A stretch of DNA of 14,861 nucleotides from JACDBD01 sp050743385 (GTDB taxonomy: Bacteria; Actinomycetota; Acidimicrobiia; IMCC26256; JACDBD01): NCBI GenBank assembly GCA_050743385.1, contig JBOGFJ010000088.1, positions 1-14,861 on the forward strand. The letters run 5' to 3'. A program made the translations under genes and the position numbers. A model generated the notes under the pieces. That model did no database searches. It saw only the letters and a list, made by a program, of their open reading frames with translations, and had not been told where the DNA came from. The stretch's first letter is position 1; each line of letters begins with the position of its first letter. Positions 6,855-14,254 of this stretch are shown piece by piece.

Positions 6855-9002
6855 ATGGCACGATTCCTCGACCGCCTCGCGCGAGGCGCGGCGCGGCACC
6901 ACTGGATCGTCATGGGCATCTGGCTCGCGATCGCGGTCGGCCTCGTCTTCGCGGCGCAGGCGTCGGGCGGAAAGACGATCGACAACTTCACGATCCCGGG
7001 CACGCAGTCGCAGGAGGCGGCTGACCTCCTCGAGTCACAGTTCCCGTCGCAGTCCGGCGATACCGCCTCGGTCGTGTTCCAGGCACAGACGGGCAAGGTG
7101 ACCGATGCCGCCAACGCGGCCGCGATCGACACCGTGCAGACCGCGCTGGCGAAGCTGCCTCACGTCACCGGCGTCAACGGCCCGGCCACACCGACGGTCG
7201 GGGCCGCATTCGTGTCGCAGGACGGGACGATCGGGTACGCGAGCGTCCAGTACGACGAGGCGGCTCCCGATCTCGGCACCGAGGCGTTCGAGGACCTGGA
7301 GGAGGCCTCCCAACCTGCGGTCACGGCCGGCCTGCGGGTGGAGTACGGCGGCCCCGTCGTCGACTACGGGAACCAGGTCGAGTCGCTGGACAGTGACAAG
7401 GTCGGCCTCGTCGTTGCCGTGATCATCCTGCTGCTCGCGTTCGGGTCTGTGGTGGCGATGAGCCTGCCGATCGGCGTGGCGGTGTTCGGGCTCGGCTTCG
7501 GCCTCTCGATCATCACCCTGCTCGCCGCCGTCACCGACATCGGGTCGGTCGCGCCCACGCTCGCCACCATGATCGGCCTCGGCGTCGGCATCGACTACTC
7601 CCTCTTCATCGTCACCCGGCACCGCCAGAACCTCGCTCAGGGGATGGACGTCAACGAGTCGATCGGCCTCGCGAACGGGACCGCCGGCCAAGCCGTGCTC
7701 TTCGCCGGGGGAACCGTGGTGATCGCGATCTGCGGCTTGGCCGTCGCCGGCATCCCGTACGTCACCAAGCTCGGCTTCACCTCCGCCATCGTCGTCGCGG
7801 TGATGATCGCGGCGGCGCTCACGCTCCTCCCCGCGCTGCTCGGCCTCGCCGGCCGGCACATCGACAGCCTCCACATTCCCCGCCTTCGTCGCCGGCGGCG
7901 ACCGGAGCGAGCGGACGACGGCGGCGGCTGGCGCAGGTGGGCGCACTTCATGTCGCGGCACCGGTGGGCGGCGGTGATCGTCAGCCTCGCGATCCTGCTG
8001 GTGCTGGCGGTGCCCTTGTTCGGCATGCGGCTCGGCCAGACCGACGACGGCACCGACCCCAAGAGCACGACCCAGCGCCAGGCCTACGACCTCATCGCCG
8101 AAGGCTTCGGCCCCGGCGCCAACGGTCCCCTCGTCCTGGCGATGGCGCTGCCCAAGGCGGGCGACACCGCGTCGGCCGGCACGGTGCAACAGGCCGTCTC
8201 GCAGATCCCGGACGTTCGGGTGACCCCGCCCCAATTCAACCCAGACGAGGACGCCGCGGTGATCATCGTGGTCCCGGCGTCGGCGCCCGACTCGGAGAGC
8301 ACCGCCGACCTCGTGTCGGAGCTGCGCGACGACGTGCTGCCTGCGGCGGTGAAGGGCACCGGGGCCAAGGTCTACGTCGGCGGTGTGACCGCGGCGTTCA
8401 TCGACCTCGGCGACCGCATCAAGGATCGGCTTCCGCTGTTCATCGGCGCCGTCGTCGGCCTGTCGTTCGTGTTGCTGATGATGGTGTTCCGGTCGGTGCT
8501 CGTGCCGTTGAAAGCCGCGGTCATGAACCTGTTGTCGATCGGCGCCGCCTACGGCGTGATCGTCGCCGTGTTCCAGTGGGGATGGCTCAGGTCGGTCGTA
8601 GGGCTCGACGACACGGTACCCATCGTCGCCTTCGTGCCGATGATGATGTTCGCCATTCTCTTCGGGCTGTCGATGGACTACGAGGTGTTCCTGCTCTCGC
8701 GCATCCGGGAGGACTACCAGGAGAGCGGCGACAACCTCGAGAGCGTCGTCAACGGCATCGCGAGCACGGCCCGGGTGATCACGTCGGCGGCGCTGATCAT
8801 GATCAGCGTGTTCCTGGCCTTCGTGCCCAACCCCAATCCGACGGTGAAGATGTTCGGCCTCGGGCTCGCGGTCGCCGTCTTCGTGGACGCGACGATCGTC
8901 CGGCTCGTGCTCGTGCCCGCCACCATGGAGCTGCTCGGCGACGCCAACTGGTGGCTCCCGAAGTGGCTCGACCGCATCCTGCCGAAGATCGAGATCGAGT
9001 AG
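6855..9002 (+). CDS. MMPL family RND transporter
   Basis: A 715-residue membrane protein with the MMPL architecture. One transmembrane helix (about 19-37) is followed by an extracytoplasmic domain (about 40-180), five helices, a cytoplasmic Arg-rich loop (about 338-350), a second single helix, a second extracytoplasmic domain (about 395-530) and five more helices. The proton-relay Asp-Tyr pairs are present in both halves: GVGIDYSLF with D247-Y248 and GLSMDYEVF with D608-Y609. The length matches simple actinobacterial MMPL proteins without the long C-terminal domain of mycobacterial MmpL3. The family exports lipids, glycolipids or hydrophobic compounds using the proton gradient; the substrate here is unknown. 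The ATG has GGGAGG five bases upstream. The neighbouring divergent acyl thioesterase is compatible with a lipid role but does not prove it. Confidence 0.95.
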   Translation: MARFLDRLARGAARHHWIVMGIWLAIAVGLVFAAQASGGKTIDNFTIPGTQSQEAADLLESQFPSQSGDTASVVFQAQTGKVTDAANAAAIDTVQTALAKLPHVTGVNGPATPTVGAAFVSQDGTIGYASVQYDEAAPDLGTEAFEDLEEASQPAVTAGLRVEYGGPVVDYGNQVESLDSDKVGLVVAVIILLLAFGSVVAMSLPIGVAVFGLGFGLSIITLLAAVTDIGSVAPTLATMIGLGVGIDYSLFIVTRHRQNLAQGMDVNESIGLANGTAGQAVLFAGGTVVIAICGLAVAGIPYVTKLGFTSAIVVAVMIAAALTLLPALLGLAGRHIDSLHIPRLRRRRRPERADDGGGWRRWAHFMSRHRWAAVIVSLAILLVLAVPLFGMRLGQTDDGTDPKSTTQRQAYDLIAEGFGPGANGPLVLAMALPKAGDTASAGTVQQAVSQIPDVRVTPPQFNPDEDAAVIIVVPASAPDSESTADLVSELRDDVLPAAVKGTGAKVYVGGVTAAFIDLGDRIKDRLPLFIGAVVGLSFVLLMMVFRSVLVPLKAAVMNLLSIGAAYGVIVAVFQWGWLRSVVGLDDTVPIVAFVPMMMFAILFGLSMDYEVFLLSRIREDYQESGDNLESVVNGIASTARVITSAALIMISVFLAFVPNPNPTVKMFGLGLAVAVFVDATIVRLVLVPATMELLGDANWWLPKWLDRILPKIEIE

Positions 9003-9008
9003 CCGGGG

Positions 9009-9014
9009 TAGCGT
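9009..9014 (+). promoter_or_regulatory. -10-like box for leaderless transcription of the small hydrolase
   Basis: TAGCGT ends seven bases before the ATG at 9022. No Shine-Dalgarno sequence can fit, because a T- and C-rich stretch separates the box from the start. Transcription would begin at or next to the A of the start codon. The box lies just behind the MMPL stop (9000-9002), so readthrough from that gene is the alternative. No clear -35 box is visible. Confidence 0.4.
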
Positions 9015-9021
9015 CCCCGCC

Positions 9022-9756
9022 ATGACCGCGGTGTTCGTCCACGGCGTGCCCGAGACGGCTCGGCTGTGGGACAAGGTGCGGGCCGAGCTCGCCGGCGTCG
9101 AATCGGTCGCGGTCTCGCTGCCGGGCTTCGGTGCGCCGGTCCCGGCCGGGTTCGGCGCCACCATGGACGAGTACGCCGACTGGCTCGTGGGCGAGGTCGA
9201 GGCCATCGGCGGGCCCGTCGATCTCGTCGGCCACGACTGGGGCGGCCTGCTCACGGGCCGGCTGATCAGCGTTCGTCACGACCTGCTGCGCTCGTGGGTG
9301 TCGGACGCCATGGGCGGCTTCGACCCGGATTGGGAATGGCACCAGTTCGCCCAGATCTGGCAGACGCCCGGCGACGGTGAGGAGTTCTTCGCCGGCATCC
9401 GGGCGCTGCCGCTCGACGCGCAGGCAGAGACGTTCGTCCCGATGGGCGTTCCCAAGGACGACGCGCTCGCCATGGCGGAAGCCAACGACGAGACCATGGT
9501 CGACTGCATCCTGAAGCTCTACCGGTCCGCTGTCGACGTGAAGACGCAGTGGGGCCCATCGCTCGGGAGGGTGCCGGCACCCGGGATGGTGCTGCTCCCG
9601 ACGGAGGACCCGTTCAACGACGAGGGTCGGGTGCGACGGGTGGCCGAGCGCGCCGGCGCGCGCGTCGAGCCGCTCGAGGGTGTGGGCCACTTCTGGCCCT
9701 ACCAGGCGCCCGACCGCGGCGCCGCCGCACTGCGCGACTTCTGGGCGTCGCTCTAG
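9022..9756 (+). CDS. Alpha/beta hydrolase, haloalkane dehalogenase/epoxide hydrolase-like
   Basis: A 244-residue cytosolic alpha/beta hydrolase. HGVPE (7-11) forms the oxyanion region. The nucleophile elbow GHDWGG carries Asp72, not Ser, which points to the haloalkane dehalogenase or epoxide hydrolase branch, where Asp forms a covalent ester intermediate. D196 (TEDPF) and H223 (GVGHFWP) complete a plausible triad. The HGxP element is more typical of epoxide hydrolases. It is shorter than typical members of about 290 residues; the cap region between about 100 and 170 is compact, so the substrate pocket may differ. The start is the first ATG after the MMPL stop, in a leaderless-looking setting. 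It converges with the tRNA editing gene with only two bases between stops. The true substrate is not predictable. Confidence 0.8.
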   Translation: MTAVFVHGVPETARLWDKVRAELAGVESVAVSLPGFGAPVPAGFGATMDEYADWLVGEVEAIGGPVDLVGHDWGGLLTGRLISVRHDLLRSWVSDAMGGFDPDWEWHQFAQIWQTPGDGEEFFAGIRALPLDAQAETFVPMGVPKDDALAMAEANDETMVDCILKLYRSAVDVKTQWGPSLGRVPAPGMVLLPTEDPFNDEGRVRRVAERAGARVEPLEGVGHFWPYQAPDRGAAALRDFWASL

Positions 9757-9758
9757 CG

Positions 9759-10463
9759 TCAGGCGTCGAGCACCTTGATGCGGATGCGCTTGTTGCCCTT
9801 GCCCTTCGACTCGGTCTTGACCACCTGAATCCGGCCGACCTCGTCGGTGGCGTGCACGTGCGTGCCGCCGTCGGCCTGCTTGTCGAGCCCGACGATGTCG
9901 ACGACCCGGATCTCGGATACCGACGCGGGGATGAGGTTGACCTTGGTGCGGATGAGGTCCTCGTCCTCCAGCGCAACGTCGTGCGGAAGGAACGAGATCT
10001 CGATCGGCCGGGCGGCGGCGAGCTCGGCGTTCACCGCCTCCTCGACGTCGCGGGCGAAGCCCTCGGGTAGTGGATCGAACTCGAAGTCCATGCGCGCCTC
10101 GAGCGGCTCCATGTTCCCGCCGGTCGCCGGCTTCCTCCACCGGTTCCAGATGACCCCGCCGAGCACGTGGAGCATGGTGTGGGTGCGCATGAGCGCGTAC
10201 CGCCGGTCCCAGTCGATCTCGCCGCGCACGGTCGCGCCCTCGGTGGGCACGTCGCCCTCGAGCGTGTGCCACACCTGGGCGCCCTCTTTCTTCACACTCG
10301 TGACGCGTGCCGCGCCGAGCATGCCGGTGTCGTGGGGCTGCCCACCACCGGTCGGGTAGAACGCGGTCCGGTCGAGCGCGACCCGGTCGCCGTCGACAGC
10401 AGTGACCGTGGCGTCGCACTCGCGGAGGTAGGCGTCACGCAGATAGAGCAGATCCGTGCCCAT
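9759..10463 (-). CDS. Alanyl-tRNA editing protein, AlaX-like
   Basis: A 234-residue protein matching the free-standing editing domain related to the AlaRS editing region, which hydrolyses mischarged tRNA(Ala), for example Ser-tRNA(Ala). The glycine-rich TAFYPTGGGQ segment is at 33-42. The first metal motif HxxxH is H95 and H99 (THTMLH). The second is normally CGGTH, but here reads D198-GG-T-H202 with a further His at 204. The Cys-to-Asp change leaves three His and one Asp that could still bind metal. Size and the N-terminal barrel fit the AlaX-M form. The start is ATG at 10463, with no ribosome site but CAGAAT six bases upstream. Substrate specificity and activity are inferred; the family assignment is strong. 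Confidence 0.88.
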   Translation of the reverse strand: MGTDLLYLRDAYLRECDATVTAVDGDRVALDRTAFYPTGGGQPHDTGMLGAARVTSVKKEGAQVWHTLEGDVPTEGATVRGEIDWDRRYALMRTHTMLHVLGGVIWNRWRKPATGGNMEPLEARMDFEFDPLPEGFARDVEEAVNAELAAARPIEISFLPHDVALEDEDLIRTKVNLIPASVSEIRVVDIVGLDKQADGGTHVHATDEVGRIQVVKTESKGKGNKRIRIKVLDA

Positions 10464-10469
10464 GCGACG

Positions 10470-10475
10470 ATTCTG
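10470..10475 (-). promoter_or_regulatory. -10-like box for leaderless transcription of the AlaX gene
   Basis: On the minus strand CAGAAT ends six bases before the ATG at 10463, and no Shine-Dalgarno sequence precedes the start. The first base departs from TAnnnT, so this is a tentative box. The same 69-base gap holds TACCGT (10506-10511) facing the SRPBCC gene. Confidence 0.35.
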
Positions 10476-10505
10476 CCCGATGCGCCCGCCGTCGGGGACC
10501 GGGCG

Positions 10506-10511
10506 TACCGT
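10506..10511 (+). promoter_or_regulatory. -10-like box upstream of the SRPBCC gene
   Basis: TACCGT on the plus strand would place a transcription start near 10518, about 15 bases before the TTG at 10533. No -35 box is clear. The same hexamer occurs inside the 3325-3338 palindrome. Confidence 0.3.
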
Positions 10512-10532
10512 CGCAGGATCGAGCCGGTCGGG

Positions 10533-11069
10533 TTGAGCTGGGGAGCCACCACCGAGGAGCGGGCGAAGCCGTTCCCGTGCGACGCCCATCTGCCCGATGC
10601 CGACGACGCCTGCTTCCGCGCAGTCACCGTCGACGCACCGGCGCCCGTCATGTTTCGCTGGCTCTGCCAGCTCAAGCTCGCGCCCTACTCGTACGACTGG
10701 ATCGACAACTGGGGACAACGCAGTCCTCAGGAGCTCGTTCCCGGCGTCGAGGAGCTCGAGGCGGGTGAGCGGTTCATGTCGATCTTCCGGCTGGTCGAGT
10801 TCGAGTCGGATCATCACCTCACCCTCGTGCTGGTGCGCGCCCGCCGGGTCTTCGGCGACGTCGCCGTCAGCTACGTCGTCGTGCCTCTGGTCGCAGACCG
10901 GTGCCGGCTGGTCGTCAAGCTCCTGGTGAACCATCCGGGACCCGCCGCGCTTCGCCCGCTGGTGCGATGGGTCGGCCCGCTCGGCGACCTGGTGATGATG
11001 CGACGCCAGTTGCTGAACCTGAAGACGCTGGCGGAGGCCGAGGCGGAGGGTGCGGTGGAGCGCGGCTAG
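10533..11069 (+). CDS. SRPBCC (START-like) domain protein
   Basis: A protein of about 178 residues resembling actinobacterial SRPBCC-fold proteins whose N-terminus reads W-G-A-T-x-E-E, as seen here (SWGATTEE). VTVDAPAPVMFRWLCQL is the typical first strand and helix after that leader. YSYDWIDNWG follows, then a strand-rich core and a long C-terminal helix (about 147-174). The fold makes a hydrophobic cavity for lipid-like or aromatic ligands; no enzymatic residues can be assigned. The start is uncertain: the frame is open further upstream across the AlaX gene, no ATG or GTG is near, and TTG at 10533 is the best fit to homologue N-termini. It stands alone, divergent from AlaX, and is followed by a 126-base gap in which I see only a weak five-base hairpin (11177-11192). 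Confidence 0.65.
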   Translation: MSWGATTEERAKPFPCDAHLPDADDACFRAVTVDAPAPVMFRWLCQLKLAPYSYDWIDNWGQRSPQELVPGVEELEAGERFMSIFRLVEFESDHHLTLVLVRARRVFGDVAVSYVVVPLVADRCRLVVKLLVNHPGPAALRPLVRWVGPLGDLVMMRRQLLNLKTLAEAEAEGAVERG

Positions 11070-11195
11070 GCAACGGTCGGCTCGCTCTCGCCACGCAGCA
11101 CTCCGCGAGTCGGCGACCGTCGAGGGCGCCACCCTGGCAGCGTTGTGGGGTGATCGTGTCTCCGAGCCGCGACGCGAGTCGATGCAACGACTGGC

Positions 11196-12593
11196 TCACT
11201 GCGCCTGCGTGCGGGGCTGGATGTTCTTGTTGTTGTGCAACACGTTCTCGGGGTCGTACTTCGCCTTCACCTCGGCGAGCCGCCGGTAGGTGTGGTCGCC
11301 GTAGGCCTCGCGGACGCGGCTCGTGTCGTCGTCGGAGTCGAGGAAGTTCACGTAGACGCCGGCACGGTGGGGTTGGAGGGCGGCGAGGAATGCTCGTGCC
11401 CACGCCGTCTCCGCCGCCCCGACGGCGTCGTGCTGTTCGGGGAGCCATGCTGCGTCGATGACGATGTTGTGGTCCACGTCGCGGCCGGGGTAGGCGGTGG
11501 CGTCCCGGGGGGCTCGGGCAACGGCGCCACCCATGTGGAACATCGCCGCATACGACCGGGGTGAGGTGGCTGCGTAGGCGTGCTCGGCGACGATGGCGAT
11601 GACTTCGTCGGACAGGCCCGTGAGGTTCGTGGCCTTCCAGTAGTAGTGCCAGCCGTGGGGGACGGTGTCGTCGATGCCGCTCTGGTGGTCGACGTAGAGC
11701 GTGGGTCCCACCAGATCCACGAGCGGGGTCCCGAACTCGCGGAGCGCACGGACGGCACGCTCACCGTCTTCGACGGGCCCGGCGTAGCAGCTGGCCACGG
11801 CGATTGCCGCCCGGAAGTGGAGGTCCTCGTCGACGACCGGCAGCGGCGGGATCGTTCCCAGCCGAACGACGTTGCCGAGCTCGTCTGGCGCGTCGGTGAC
11901 GAATTCACGGTAGAAGCGCAGGACGTCGGTGGTGTCCTCGGCCGCCCAGAACACCGGTCCGGCCGTGACGGTGGGGCCGACGGGGTGCAAGATGAACCGG
12001 AACGCGCTGACGACGCCGAAGTTCCCGCCCCCGCCCCGCAGCGCCCAGAACAGGTCGGGGTGATCGTTGGCCGATACCCGGATGATGTCGCCCTCGGCGG
12101 TGACCACCTCGGCCTCCACGAGGTTGTCGACGGTGAGCCCGTGTTTGCGCATGAGCCAGCCGATGCCGCCGCCCAGGCTGAGGCCGCCGACGCCGGTGTG
12201 GCCCACGATGCCGCCCGTGGTGGCCAGACCGTGTGCCTGGGTCTCGTGGTCGACGTCGCCCCAGAGGGCGCCGCCCTGGACGTGGGCCGTGCGCTCGACG
12301 GGATCGACCGAGACCGCGCGCATCGCCGAGAGGTCGATCACGATGCCGTCGTCGCAGACCGCGGTGCCGGCCACGTTGTGACCCCCGCCTCGTACGGCGA
12401 TCTCGAGGTCCCGGTCGCGGGCGAAGCGCACCGCTGCGGCCACGTCGGCGGTGCCGCTGCAGCGGGCGATCAGTCGAGGTCGTCTGTCGACGGCGGCATT
12501 CCATACGGCGCGGGCGTCGTCGTATCCATGGTGGTCAGGGGCGATCACGTTGCCCCGGAATCCGGGGATCTGCATCGTGGCTGGTGCTGTCAT
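11196..12593 (-). CDS. FAD-binding oxidoreductase, berberine bridge enzyme-like
   Basis: A 465-residue flavoprotein of the PCMH/BBE family. The N-terminal FAD domain contains RGGGHNVAG with H72, the residue that usually binds FAD covalently. The second attachment site, normally Cys in GxCxxVG, reads GIVGHTGVGG with Val130, so FAD is expected to be linked once, not twice. GGGNFG and the C-terminal BBE segment KYDPENVLHNNKNIQP support the call. Such enzymes oxidise sugars, alkaloids or secondary metabolites with oxygen; the substrate here is unknown. There is no signal peptide. The ATG at 12593 is chosen because AGAGGA sits just upstream; an in-frame ATG at 12620 and a GTG at 12638 lack a comparable site. 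It is divergent from the HxlR regulator gene, which probably controls it. Confidence 0.9.
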   Translation of the reverse strand: MTAPATMQIPGFRGNVIAPDHHGYDDARAVWNAAVDRRPRLIARCSGTADVAAAVRFARDRDLEIAVRGGGHNVAGTAVCDDGIVIDLSAMRAVSVDPVERTAHVQGGALWGDVDHETQAHGLATTGGIVGHTGVGGLSLGGGIGWLMRKHGLTVDNLVEAEVVTAEGDIIRVSANDHPDLFWALRGGGGNFGVVSAFRFILHPVGPTVTAGPVFWAAEDTTDVLRFYREFVTDAPDELGNVVRLGTIPPLPVVDEDLHFRAAIAVASCYAGPVEDGERAVRALREFGTPLVDLVGPTLYVDHQSGIDDTVPHGWHYYWKATNLTGLSDEVIAIVAEHAYAATSPRSYAAMFHMGGAVARAPRDATAYPGRDVDHNIVIDAAWLPEQHDAVGAAETAWARAFLAALQPHRAGVYVNFLDSDDDTSRVREAYGDHTYRRLAEVKAKYDPENVLHNNKNIQPRTQAQ

Positions 12594-12655
12594 CGTTCCT
12601 CTTCTCGTCGATGGGCTCATCGCAACATCCGGAGGCACCGAGGAGAAGTCAGCTC

Positions 12656-12686
12656 TCTGGACTTCGAAGTTAGGAATCTGGACTTC
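12656..12686. promoter_or_regulatory. Spaced direct repeats, candidate HxlR operator
   Basis: TCTGGACTTC occurs at 12656-12665 and 12677-12686, exactly 21 bases apart, so both copies face the same side of the helix. The first copy runs into the perfect palindrome ACTTCGAAGT (12661-12670). The sites lie in the 125-base gap between the divergent oxidoreductase and HxlR genes. The second copy overlaps a possible -35 box of the regulator gene, which would allow autorepression. Confidence 0.5.
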
Positions 12687-12712
12687 ACGGCGGTCGACAG
12701 GCGCGGGACACT
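12684..12712 (+). promoter_or_regulatory. Possible promoter of the HxlR gene
   Basis: TTCACG (12684-12689) and GACACT (12707-12712) are 17 bases apart, and the second ends six bases before the ATG at 12719. Neither matches a strong consensus. No ribosome site is seen, which fits a leaderless transcript. Confidence 0.3.
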
Positions 12713-12718
12713 GCGGTC

Positions 12719-13411
12719 ATGAGGACCTATGGCCAGTACTGCCCGATCGCCCGTGGAGCGGAGATCTTCGCTGAGCGTTGGACGCCGTTGATCGTCCGCA
12801 ACCTGCATCTGGGCTGCGAGACCTTCGGCGAGATCCTCGACGGTGCGCCCGGACTCTCCCGCACGCTCCTCACGCAGCGGCTCAAGCAGCTCGAACGCCT
12901 CGGAATCGTCGAGTCGGCACCGAAGCCTCGGGGGCGCGGTCACAGTTACCAGCTCACGAGCTCGGGCCACGATCTGTTCAGGGTCTGCGAGACCCTCGGC
13001 GAGTGGGGAGCTCGGTGGCTCGAGATCGCCCCCGAGAACCTCGATCCATTCGTCGCGTTGTGGTCGATGTGCAACGCACTCCGCCGGGACCGACTCCCCG
13101 ACCAGCGCGTGGTCATCCGGCTGGACTTCACCGGCTTCCGGCCCCACGAGCGCTACTGGCTACTGCTCGAACACCGCGAGGCCGAGATCTGCAAGACGTA
13201 TCCCGGTCTGGACGAAGACCTCTTCATCACCGCCGACGCCGAGGCGTTCGTGAAGTGGCACGCCGGCCAGCTCTCCTGGGCGGAAGCGACCCGCGACTCC
13301 CAGATCCAGCTCGACGGCCCGTCATGGCTCGTACGGGCCTTTCCGACCTGGAACGGCCGCAGCATGTTCGCTCACGTCAGGCCCGGCGCCAGAGCTGTCA
13401 CCGCGAAGTGA
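12719..13411 (+). CDS. HxlR family transcriptional regulator with SCP2-like C-terminal domain
   Basis: A 230-residue regulator. Residues 1-95 form the HxlR winged helix-turn-helix: YCPIARGAEIFAERWTPLIV leads into the recognition helix LSRTLLTQRLKQLERLGIV and the wing (PRGRGHSYQLT). Cys8 lies at the conserved N-terminal position used by redox-sensing relatives such as YodB and HypR, so thiol or quinone sensing is possible. Residues about 105-225 are an added domain not present in minimal HxlR proteins of about 110 residues; it resembles the SCP2-like lipid-binding domain found behind HxlR domains in actinobacteria, which may sense a hydrophobic ligand. It is divergent from the FAD oxidoreductase with repeats between them, so it likely controls both. 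The ATG at 12719 starts exactly at the conserved HxlR N-terminus. Confidence 0.88.
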   Translation: MRTYGQYCPIARGAEIFAERWTPLIVRNLHLGCETFGEILDGAPGLSRTLLTQRLKQLERLGIVESAPKPRGRGHSYQLTSSGHDLFRVCETLGEWGARWLEIAPENLDPFVALWSMCNALRRDRLPDQRVVIRLDFTGFRPHERYWLLLEHREAEICKTYPGLDEDLFITADAEAFVKWHAGQLSWAEATRDSQIQLDGPSWLVRAFPTWNGRSMFAHVRPGARAVTAK

Positions 13412-13452
13412 TGCAGTGACCGGCCACCGAACGATTCCCACGTGGAGGCCTT

Positions 13453-14250
13453 CTACAGTTCGAGTGTCGCGATGAGGCAGCGACGAGCAGCTTGGTAGAG
13501 CCCCCACATTCCGAGGACGAGATCTTCAGAGTCGAACTGCGGTTCCCATTCGAGCTCTCCGAGTAGGTCGCTGATGCAGACCGCCGCCGCGACATCGACG
13601 CCCCGGTGCTCCCCAACGGCAAATACGGCAGCGGCCTCCATCTCGACGCAGTCCACACCCTGCGCCTGATAGTGGCGGGCCTCCTCAACGGTCTCGCGGT
13701 AAGGCGCATCAACCGTCCATGAAGACCCGCGCCGGAAGTGGAGACCCCTTCCCGCGGCGAGCTCTCGCTCGAGGGCGGCGGTGAGCGATGGCGACGGTGT
13801 CGAGTGCGTCGCTGGCGGGAGGTAGTGGTGCGAAACACCTTCATCACGCACAGCAGCCTCACAGAGCACGATTTCTCCGACCGCGAGAGACTGTTGGAGC
13901 GACCCGGCGGCCCCGATGCTCAAGAAGCGCGTCACGCCGAGGCAGATCAATTCCTCGATCAGGATCGCGGCGATCGGTGCGCCGAATCCGAACTTGCCCA
14001 GGACGCCAACTTGCCCCTCGGTCGTGTCGAGCGTGCGCAGCGATGCCGTGGGGCTCGCGGCGCATTCACTGGTGGCTTCCGCACCAGCCGCGGCCTCCCA
14101 CAACAACGGCTGATACGTCACGATGACGGCCTCGGGGACCCGCACGTCCTGCGCAATGAGGCCGCGCTCGATTCGCCATCGCAGAAGATCCTCAGGGTTC
14201 ACCATGGCGTCGTGCGCGTGCTTACCGTCAAAGTTCGGGAACGGCATCAT
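13453..14250 (-). CDS. Nucleoside phosphorylase family protein (PNP/UDP family)
   Basis: A 265-residue protein of the purine/uridine phosphorylase superfamily. GKFGFGAP (85-92) and SIGAAGSL (111-118) are the phosphate and base-site loops. VEMEAA (202-207) is the ribose-binding motif, and D228 in ISDLL is the usual catalytic acid. STVDAPYRET-like residues (178-187) also match this group. It should cleave a nucleoside or a related N-glycoside, with or without phosphate; the base is not identifiable. The frame opens at TTG 14304, but homologue-like sequence begins at MMPFPN. The start is either ATG at 14250 or ATG at 14247; the latter is seven bases from a TACAGT box. Its base composition looks less GC-rich than the flanking genes, which may indicate transfer. 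It reads in the same direction as the acyl-CoA dehydrogenase with 84 bases between. Confidence 0.82.
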   Translation of the reverse strand: MMPFPNFDGKHAHDAMVNPEDLLRWRIERGLIAQDVRVPEAVIVTYQPLLWEAAAGAEATSECAASPTASLRTLDTTEGQVGVLGKFGFGAPIAAILIEELICLGVTRFLSIGAAGSLQQSLAVGEIVLCEAAVRDEGVSHHYLPPATHSTPSPSLTAALERELAAGRGLHFRRGSSWTVDAPYRETVEEARHYQAQGVDCVEMEAAAVFAVGEHRGVDVAAAVCISDLLGELEWEPQFDSEDLVLGMWGLYQAARRCLIATLEL

Positions 14251-14254
14251 CCGA

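Noticed and set aside
7035..9254. 739-codon minus-strand frame opposite the MMPL gene
   Set aside because: Rich in Asp, His, Arg and Gln repeats with no domain; it is a shadow of the membrane protein's codons.
10167..10532. Upstream in-frame extension of the SRPBCC gene to give 300 residues
   Set aside because: The extension lies antisense to the AlaX gene, and homologue-like sequence begins only near residue W of SWGATTEE, so it is not counted as coding.
11177..11192. Five-base hairpin AGTCG/CGACT just behind the FAD oxidoreductase stop
   Set aside because: Stem too short and no T tract; expected by chance.
11580..12722. Plus-strand frame of 380 codons opposite the FAD oxidoreductase
   Set aside because: Antisense shadow; the minus strand encodes a clear BBE-type flavoenzyme.
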